From NCBI GenBank assembly GCA_014804285.1, contig JAAVAA010000077.1, positions 1 through 20,438 of the forward strand: a stretch of 20,438 bases of DNA. The letters run 5' to 3'. Made by a program: the position numbers and the translations under genes. Positions 15,537-20,438 of the stretch are shown piece by piece. Position 1 is the stretch's first letter. Each line of letters starts with the position of its first letter. The notes beneath the pieces are model-generated. The model searched no databases. It saw nothing but the letters and a program-made list of their open reading frames with translations, and was not told the DNA's origin. Source of the DNA: Lachnospiraceae bacterium (GTDB taxonomy: Bacteria > Bacillota > Clostridia > Lachnospirales > Lachnospiraceae).

Positions 15537-15548
15537 ACATTAATATGC

Positions 15549-15597
15549 TTAATTTGAAGTTTAAATAGTCCTAAGATTTGTTTAAGAAACAGTTAAG
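15549..15597 (-). promoter_or_regulatory. Candidate VanR operator of about 11-bp-spaced repeats
   Basis: On the plus strand TTAA(G)-like cores begin at 15549, 15561, 15571 (CTAAG), 15582 and 15593, i.e. about one helical turn apart. The best pair is TTTAAGAAACAG followed by TTAAG. OmpR/PhoB-type regulators such as VanR bind direct repeats at 10-11 bp spacing. The block starts right after the vanS stop and lies upstream of vanG. A TATTAA-like -10 could sit next to it, but no firm promoter is identified. The AT-richness allows a chance origin. Confidence 0.4.
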
Positions 15598-15604
15598 TTT
15601 TTTG

Positions 15605-16750
15605 TTAATAAATAGGAAGAGTCACTGTAAAGGTGGTCATTTCATTTTCGCTGGAAGCGTTTATGGTTCCGCCGTGGAGGGTGACAATCTCCTTTGCAAT
15701 GGCAAGTCCCAGACCAGCACCTCCGGTATTGGTGTTGCGCGCTTCATCCATGCGGAAGAATTTCTCAAAGATGGCATTTAACTTTTCCGCAGGAATGGTC
15801 TTGCCCTGATTCATAAAGCAGATGATGATATCCTTCTCGCGCTTTCCCGCCCATACTTTAATCGGGGTGTTGGCATAGCTGTAAGAGATGGCGTTTTTAA
15901 GAATATTATTAAAGACCCGGGCGAGCTTTACAGAATCTCCGAAAACGCTCAGATCGTCCTCAGCCTGCAGTTCAATGGTGTTGCCGTGGCCAGAAAGAAG
16001 CGGATAAAATTCATCCGTAAGCTGCATCAGCATAAAGGACAGGTCAAGTGGTTCCTTGTCTAATACAATCTGCTGCAGATTATAGCGGGTAATCTCAAAA
16101 AATTCATTGATCAGTTTTTCCAGCCGCAGTGCTTTTTCCAACGTGATGTGAATGTATTTCATCTGCTGTTCTTTTGGCATATCAGACGCTTCCTCCAAAA
16201 GATCCAGGTAACCGATTACGGAGGTGAGGGGTGTCTTTAAATCATGGGCAAGGTAAGTGATCAGATCATTTTTGCGGTCTGTCTCGTATTTAATTGCCTG
16301 CTCATGACGCTGCATGGTGGATTTGATCTGGACGATCTGGGTGGCAACCTCCGCATAAGCGGGAGGAAAAACATCCGCGGAGTCAAGATCATGGTGCATG
16401 TAGGTATAGAGCATGCTGCTTGTTTTGGAGATGGACTTTTGCACCATTTTATGTCCATGGTAATGAGCTATCAGATATACGGTCACTACATAAATGATCA
16501 GCATAATGAAAAACAGTGTCAGTAAAAGTCCTTTCAGCTTTGGCCAGTTGGGACGGTAAAGGTAGCTGAAATCATTGGTCTGGTAATTAAATTGTGCTTC
16601 GGTGTAAAAATAGTTTTTGGCAAGCCAGTCTAATATGGAACCGTTAAAAACAACATCGAACAGATAAAAAATACCGTATCCGATACCAATAGCAATTAAA
16701 AGGAAAATTACCAGATAGATGATAAATTTTGTCTTGTCCTTAACCTTCAA
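15605..16750 (-). CDS. vanS: VanS-type sensor histidine kinase
   Basis: This membrane sensor kinase of 381 residues is predicted to phosphorylate VanR. It has two membrane segments (about 9-31 and 74-96) framing a short outer loop of about 42 residues, a HAMP-like linker, the H-box LAHDLKTPLTSVIGY with phospho-acceptor His169, the N-box LKNAISYS, and ATP-lid glycines in GGAGLGLAI. The open frame runs up to 16798 (also TTG), but the start TTG at 16750 gives MKVKDKTKF right before the first membrane segment and overlaps vanR by only 11 bases, so it is preferred. A GGGGGTGCGG stretch lies upstream. A short outer loop is typical of VanS sensors of glycopeptide-linked or envelope signals; the inducer is not known. 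Confidence 0.88.
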   Translation of the reverse strand: MKVKDKTKFIIYLVIFLLIAIGIGYGIFYLFDVVFNGSILDWLAKNYFYTEAQFNYQTNDFSYLYRPNWPKLKGLLLTLFFIMLIIYVVTVYLIAHYHGHKMVQKSISKTSSMLYTYMHHDLDSADVFPPAYAEVATQIVQIKSTMQRHEQAIKYETDRKNDLITYLAHDLKTPLTSVIGYLDLLEEASDMPKEQQMKYIHITLEKALRLEKLINEFFEITRYNLQQIVLDKEPLDLSFMLMQLTDEFYPLLSGHGNTIELQAEDDLSVFGDSVKLARVFNNILKNAISYSYANTPIKVWAGKREKDIIICFMNQGKTIPAEKLNAIFEKFFRMDEARNTNTGGAGLGLAIAKEIVTLHGGTINASSENEMTTFTVTLPIY

Positions 16751-17438
16751 TTTTGTATCCGCACCCCCAGACTGTCTTAATGTATTTGGGATCCTCAAAG
16801 GAGTCGTTCATTTTTTCACGAATATGTCTGATATGTACGGTGATCGTATTGTTGCTTTTACTGAAATATTCTTCGCCCCAAACCGCGTGAAATAATTCCT
16901 CAGCGCTGATAACTTGTCCTTTTTTCTGGCAGAGCACGTAGAGAATCGTGAACTCCGTAGGAGTTAAAGAAAGAGGTTCCTCATCCAAGGTGCATTCATG
17001 GGTCAGGCTGTTCAGCATCAGTCCGCCATGGGTGATGATATGGGAATCATCCGAAGCAGTAGCGGAGTTATATTTTTTGTACCGGCGAAGCTGGGCTTTT
17101 ACCCGCGCTAACAGCTCAAGAGGGCGGAAGGGCTTGGTGATGTAATCATCGGCGCCTAAGGTCAGACCGGTGATCTTGTCAATTTCCTCTTCCTTAGCGG
17201 TAAGCATAATAATAGGATAGTTATGCTGTTCACGGATCTTTTGACAAAGCTTAAAACCGTCCATTTTCGGCATCATCACGTCTAAGATGGCGAGATCAAA
17301 TTCCTCTTCCTGTACAGCTTCGCAGGCTCTTAAAGAATCATAATAGGAATGAACCGTATAATTTTCATTTCGGAGATACAGGGAAATCAGATCGGTGATC
17401 TCCTTTTCATCGTCAACTACAAGTATTTTTTCGCTCAT
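16740..17438 (-). CDS. vanR: VanR-type response regulator, OmpR family
   Basis: The 232-residue regulator has a receiver domain with acidic pocket Asp9/Asp10, phospho-acceptor Asp53 in LAILDVMMP and the conserved Lys of ITKPF. A C-terminal winged helix follows (LTPTEFTILYVL...NTITVHIRHIREKM...VWGCGYKIEG). It should activate the van genes when phosphorylated. It is the first gene of the cluster, with AAGGAGA about 9 bases before the ATG and a TATAAT box further upstream. The identity as VanR rests on the strong OmpR family match plus its place next to VanS and the vanG genes. Confidence 0.92.
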   Translation of the reverse strand: MSEKILVVDDEKEITDLISLYLRNENYTVHSYYDSLRACEAVQEEEFDLAILDVMMPKMDGFKLCQKIREQHNYPIIMLTAKEEEIDKITGLTLGADDYITKPFRPLELLARVKAQLRRYKKYNSATASDDSHIITHGGLMLNSLTHECTLDEEPLSLTPTEFTILYVLCQKKGQVISAEELFHAVWGEEYFSKSNNTITVHIRHIREKMNDSFEDPKYIKTVWGCGYKIEG

Positions 17439-17471
17439 GGTAAAATAATCTCCTTGTCTGATATAAAATGC

Positions 17472-17485
17472 AATTCTATTATATC
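17472..17485. repeat. 14-bp direct repeat, copy 1
   Basis: AATTCTATTATATC is repeated exactly at 17680-17693 in the same intergenic region between vanR and the divergent lipoprotein gene. This copy contains the minus-strand -10 box of vanR. Confidence 0.8.
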
Positions 17486-17506
17486 AAATATAACGGAATA
17501 AACTGT
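17478..17506 (-). promoter_or_regulatory. Probable vanR promoter
   Basis: On the minus strand TATAAT (17483-17478) lies about 40 bases before the vanR start. The -35 position holds ACAGTT (17506-17501), a poor match to TTGACA, as expected for an activator-dependent promoter. At 17527-17541, two TTAA cores 11 bases apart lie about 55-70 bases upstream of the predicted start, resembling the repeats before vanG. Confidence 0.55.
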
Positions 17507-17679
17507 AGTTTTGTATACAGAAAAAGTTAATTTTTTATTAAGGAGCTGTTTATTCGGAGTTTTTGCAGATATCCTTCCGCTCCGAGCTGCAATCAACGAA
17601 TATGATGCAATTGGTATTTGTTTTTTGAGTATATTGATATTTTGATGCGGCGGATGCTTTTCTGTGATAAAATATAGAA

Positions 17680-17693
17680 AATTCTATTATATC
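17680..17693. repeat. 14-bp direct repeat, copy 2
   Basis: This is an exact copy of the repeat at 17472-17485. It lies just before the ribosome binding site of the lipoprotein gene, where it could be an operator, a leftover promoter duplication, or a chance AT-rich match. Confidence 0.8.
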
Positions 17694-17710
17694 TACAGGA
17701 GGATGAAAAC

Positions 17711-18307
17711 ATGAAAAAAATTATGGCTGTAATGTTGGTGACAATGATAATGATTATGTGCCTGAGCGGCTGTGGAGGTTCAGGCGGACCCTATACAGTT
17801 ACCTTTGGCGAGCTGCAGATACAGCCGGGTGTAACGACAATGCAGGAGGCAGAAGATGCAGGATATGGTTTTAATGATCTCATGGGCGGAAATCTAGTAA
17901 GAGAAGAAGACGGCTCGTTTTCCACTGCTTATACAAAGGTATTAGATCTAAACGCAGAAGCGGAAGCAAATACCGTATATACGGGATTGGTAATGATTAA
18001 AGATGAAAAAAGAGTGGCAATGATCACTATCGTAAATGAGAGCGCGAAAAACGCGCCTCTCAAGGAATGCAAAATAAGCGCGGTTACTGTAAGCTTTGAC
18101 GATTATGAAGTGGAAAAGGCTGCTATAGAAGGAGTGGCTTTTGACAATATTTCCGGAGAGACGCTTGCGGAGGTATTAGGGGAAGCAAAAAAGACACCTA
18201 ACTATGGTTATGAATATAGCTGGGCAAGAGGAAAGTATTCTTTAGATATAAAATATCAGGAGGATGGCTCTTTGGAAAGCGTCAGGTCTGATTATAACGA
18301 ATTTTAG
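17711..18307 (+). CDS. Small predicted lipoprotein of unknown function
   Basis: This 198-residue protein begins with a lipoprotein signal peptide: Lys-Lys, a hydrophobic stretch and the lipobox LSGC with modified Cys21, followed by a Gly-rich linker. The mature part is a compact alpha/beta sequence that I do not recognise. It should be exported and anchored to the outer face of the cell membrane. The AGGAGG-type site is 8 bases before ATG. The gene is transcribed away from vanR, across an intergenic region holding a 14-bp repeat. A promoter guess is TTGATG (17642-17647) and TGATAA (17665-17670), 17 bases apart, which is weak. Confidence 0.82.
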   Translation: MKKIMAVMLVTMIMIMCLSGCGGSGGPYTVTFGELQIQPGVTTMQEAEDAGYGFNDLMGGNLVREEDGSFSTAYTKVLDLNAEAEANTVYTGLVMIKDEKRVAMITIVNESAKNAPLKECKISAVTVSFDDYEVEKAAIEGVAFDNISGETLAEVLGEAKKTPNYGYEYSWARGKYSLDIKYQEDGSLESVRSDYNEF

Positions 18308-18356
18308 TAAAGGGTAAAGAACTGGCAGAGATACATTACCTATACCTGCAGCCGGA

Positions 18357-18713
18357 ATGCCGCAGCGTTTCGAAGCAGAGTATATCGGGGAAGATGGAAA
18401 CAAGCATCGTCCTATTATGATACATAGGGTTGTATTCGGTTCTATTGAGCGGTTCATAGGTATCTTGATCGAACATTTTGCCGGAAAGTTTCCATTATGG
18501 CTTTCGCTGGTGCAGGTAAAGGTTTTATCGATTTCGGATAAATACATCGATTATGCAAAGGAAATAGAAATGATATTGAAAAAAGAAGGGATGCGCTGTG
18601 AAATAGATGGAAGAGCCGAGAAAATAGGTTACAAAATAAGAGCTGCATAGTTGGAGAGAGTACCCTATATGCTTGTGGTTGGTGAGGAGGAAGGAATTTA
18701 TTACTCAGCGTAA
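18357..18713 (+). pseudogene. thrS: Decayed 3' fragment of a threonyl-tRNA synthetase gene
   Basis: Translation gives MPQRFEAEYIGEDGNKHRP, then MIHRVVFGSIERFIGILIEH, matching the catalytic-domain end of ThrRS, and VQVKVLSISDKY to KIGYKIRAA, matching its anticodon-binding domain. The reading frame then has TAG at 18648-18650 exactly where the usual Gln of KIR(D/E)AQLEK stands, one C-to-T change from CAG. Homology continues in frame after it as LERVPYMLVVGEEE, before dissolving and stopping at 18711-18713. There is no N-terminal editing or catalytic core upstream. The fragment begins at an ATG without a clear binding site. Substitutions such as LWLSL for TWLAP are the kind expected in a decaying gene. 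Confidence 0.85.
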
Positions 18714-18737
18714 ATTGAAATTCCTTGTTGAAAACCA

Positions 18738-18785
18738 TATTAAGCAGTTCAGCCACGCCCATTCGTAAGGCTGAACTGCTTAATA
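18738..18785. repeat. Perfect 17-bp inverted repeat
   Basis: Bases 18738-18754 are the exact reverse complement of 18769-18785, around a 14-base loop. No T-run follows. The core GCTGAACTGC appears a third time at 19328-19337, just after the second GNAT gene, so that gene is bracketed by copies of it. Confidence 0.8.
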
Positions 18786-18802
18786 CGTTCTTCTTCCATT
18801 GA

Positions 18803-18831
18803 TTGATTTTCAAATCTTACGATGTTACACT
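18803..18831 (+). promoter_or_regulatory. Possible promoter of the second GNAT
   Basis: TTGATT (18803-18808) and TACACT (18826-18831) have a 17-base spacing and lie 45 bases before the GNAT start. The match is moderate. Confidence 0.45.
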
Positions 18832-18875
18832 TTAACCATACCTTTAGCCATATTCTTTATTGGAGGAAAAAAAGA

Positions 18876-19325
18876 ATGGAAGTTTTGGAATTCACTCGGG
18901 AGATGATTCCGGATGTGATTGACTTTGAGCGCCGTTTACGGGTTGAGGAACCCTTTTACGGCTGGGACATTGATGAAGCGTACCAAAAGAGAGTGGAAGC
19001 AACCTTCGAGGATCCTCGATTTGCCAACGCTATCTCCCTGCTGGCCTGTGAGAACGGAAAAGTGGTGGGTCGTATTGATGGCACTATTCTTGCCAGTCGA
19101 TTTGATGGATCAGTGAATGGCTATCTGGACTGGATTTGTGTGGTCAAAAGCAGCCGTCACGCCGGGATTGCCCAGGCCCTGCTTGCGGAGTTGCGTTGCA
19201 GGATGAGAAAGGCTGGGGCAATCCAGCTTATAGCTTTGATGGCAGCTAATGAGGAAGCTCAGCGGTTCTACCGTGCGGTGGAGGGAGCCAGCATCCACGA
19301 TGAAGGAATATGGATCGATCTGTGA
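18876..19325 (+). CDS. GNAT family N-acetyltransferase, paralogue of the first
   Basis: The 149-residue protein carries the GNAT acetyl-CoA loop as SSRHAGIAQALL (92-103), the preceding strand LDWICVVK, the ENGKVVGRI block (59-67) and NEEAQRFYRAV (125-135). All four blocks are shared with the GNAT at 165, so they are probably paralogues with different N-termini and substrates. An upstream ATG at 18822 would extend the protein, but the ATG at 18876 has GGAGG at a good distance and gives a standard GNAT start. It sits between a perfect inverted repeat and the carA promoter. The substrate is unknown. Confidence 0.9.
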   Translation: MEVLEFTREMIPDVIDFERRLRVEEPFYGWDIDEAYQKRVEATFEDPRFANAISLLACENGKVVGRIDGTILASRFDGSVNGYLDWICVVKSSRHAGIAQALLAELRCRMRKAGAIQLIALMAANEEAQRFYRAVEGASIHDEGIWIDL

Positions 19326-19348
19326 GAGCTGAACTGCATAAATTTATG

Positions 19349-19377
19349 TTGAAGCTCCATTTCCCTTATGCTATAAT
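19349..19377 (+). promoter_or_regulatory. Strong sigma-A-like promoter for carA
   Basis: TTGAAG (19349-19354) and a perfect TATAAT (19372-19377) are separated by 17 bases. The leader to the carA start is about 40 bases, with no visible PyrR-type attenuator. Confidence 0.75.
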
Positions 19378-19422
19378 TAGTCGATTGTGCAGGAGAATGA
19401 TGAAAAGGGAGGCACAGGGCAG

Positions 19423-20438
19423 ATGAAAGCATTTTTGATCCTAGAGGACGGCACCGTTTTTGAAGGGATTCATATCGGCGCCGATAAGGAAATAATCAGT
19501 GAAATTGTATTTAACACTTCTATGGCAGGGTATACGGAAGTGCTCACCGATCCCTCTTACGCCGGGCAGGCAGTGTGTATGACTTATCCGCTGATCGGAA
19601 ATTACGGTGTATGCAGGGAAGATATGGAGTCCAAAAGGGCTTGGCCGGATGGATTTATTGTAAGGGAATTATCCCGCACCGCAAGCAACTTTCGCAAGGA
19701 CATCACCATACAGGAATTTCTATTAGAGCAGGGAATACCCGGAATTGCAGGGATAGATACCAGAGCTCTTACCAAGATCCTTCGTAAGAAGGGCACCATG
19801 AACGGCATGATCACATCTGACACATCTTATAATCTCAATACGATTCTTTCAAAGCTGAAAGCATATTCTACCGGAAAAGTGGTAGAAAAGGTAACCTGTT
19901 CCCAAAAACACGAAATAAAAGCATCCGGAAAAGCAATAGGAAAGAGAGTGGCTCTTTTGGATTTCGGAAGCAAAGATAATATAGCAAGATCCCTTTCGGC
20001 GAGAGGGTGCGATGTGACAGTTTATCCGGCTCTTACTAAAGCGGAGGAGATTTTGAAAGATAAACCGGACGGAATTATGCTGAGCAACGGCCCCGGGGAT
20101 CCCAAGGAATGTCAGAGCATCATAGCGGAAATCAGAAAACTGTATGAGACGGATATTCCCATTTTTGCGATCTGTCTGGGGCATCAGCTGATGGCGCTTG
20201 CTGCCGGTGCGGATACCTTTAAGATGAAATACGGACACCGGGGCGGCAATCATCCGGTAAAGGATCTGGAAACCGGCAGAGTTTACATATCCTCTCAAAA
20301 TCACGGTTATGTGGTGGATACGGATAAACTGGATCCGAAGGTGGCGGTGCCGGCATTTGTCAATGTCAATGACGGAACCAATGAGGGACTTTCTTATGTG
20401 GGCAAAAAGATTTTTACGGTGCAGTATCATCCGGAAGC
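19423..20438 (+). CDS. carA: Carbamoyl-phosphate synthase small subunit, 3' end cut by the window
   Basis: CarA is the glutaminase subunit that feeds ammonia to CarB for carbamoyl phosphate, used for pyrimidines and arginine. About 338 residues are present and the window ends within an open frame; the family length (about 355) suggests roughly 15-25 residues are missing. Visible are the N-terminal EIVFNTSMAGYTEVLTDPSY, then GNYGV, the linker GIDTRALTK, the class I glutaminase nucleophile Cys251 in ICLGHQ, and His336/Glu338 in YHPE at the very edge. The start ATG has GGGAGG about 10 bases upstream. It has its own promoter; carB is expected next but lies outside the window. Confidence 0.96.
   Translation, partial: MKAFLILEDGTVFEGIHIGADKEIISEIVFNTSMAGYTEVLTDPSYAGQAVCMTYPLIGNYGVCREDMESKRAWPDGFIVRELSRTASNFRKDITIQEFLLEQGIPGIAGIDTRALTKILRKKGTMNGMITSDTSYNLNTILSKLKAYSTGKVVEKVTCSQKHEIKASGKAIGKRVALLDFGSKDNIARSLSARGCDVTVYPALTKAEEILKDKPDGIMLSNGPGDPKECQSIIAEIRKLYETDIPIFAICLGHQLMALAAGADTFKMKYGHRGGNHPVKDLETGRVYISSQNHGYVVDTDKLDPKVAVPAFVNVNDGTNEGLSYVGKKIFTVQYHPE

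Noticed and set aside
16751..16798. 16-residue N-terminal extension of VanS
   Set aside because: It would overlap vanR by 59 bases and adds residues unlike a VanS start; the TTG at 16750 precedes the first membrane segment directly.
18357..18650. Treating the ThrRS fragment as a real 97-residue gene
   Set aside because: It lacks most of the enzyme, and homology continues after the TAG, so a pseudogene explains it better.
1..20438. CRISPR array, tRNA, rRNA, insertion sequence or integrase
   Set aside because: No regularly spaced repeats, no cloverleaf or rRNA-like segment and no transposase or recombinase motif were seen on either strand.

Overview
The window reads as chromosomal DNA of a low-to-moderate GC Clostridia member, most likely a gut Lachnospiraceae (Blautia/Ruminococcus/Roseburia-like). 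Reasons: strong AGGAGG-type ribosome binding sites, a single-chain clostridial-style PurL, a carA gene at the right edge, DUF2207/LemA and TetR genes of Firmicutes type, and a vanG-type cluster like those known from gut anaerobes. No integrase, transposase, conjugation gene, tRNA, rRNA or CRISPR array is visible.

Layout. Bases 1-1270: a perfect 17-bp hairpin, a GNAT acetyltransferase, and a small DUF6508-like protein. Bases 1333-5158: a TetR regulator, a hairpin terminator, and then three tightly packed genes. These are two tandem M14/AspA-AstE-like metal hydrolase paralogues, the second without its zinc ligands, and a zinc-ribbon membrane protein. Bases 5167-9121: a sigma-A-like promoter, purL and a terminator. 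Bases 9222-11154: a DUF2207-like membrane protein overlapping a LemA gene, then a structured noncoding stretch and a terminator.

Bases 17438 down to 11235, minus strand: a vanG-type cluster in the order vanR-vanS-vanG-vanXY-vanT(membrane)-vanT(racemase). VanRS should sense the cell-envelope signal. The racemase should make D-serine, VanG should make D-Ala-D-Ser, and VanXY should remove D-Ala-D-Ala and D-Ala pentapeptide ends, so that wall precursors end in D-Ser. Its most unusual features are a VanT split into two genes, a hairpin with a T-run that buries the vanG ribosome binding site, and a series of about 11-bp-spaced TTAA(G) repeats upstream that could be the VanR operator. vanU, vanW and a separate vanY are absent.

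Bases 17439-20438: a divergent intergenic region with a 14-bp direct repeat, an uncharacterised lipoprotein, the decayed 3' part of a threonyl-tRNA synthetase gene, a perfect 17-bp inverted repeat, a second GNAT resembling the first one, and carA, which has a strong promoter and is cut by the window edge.
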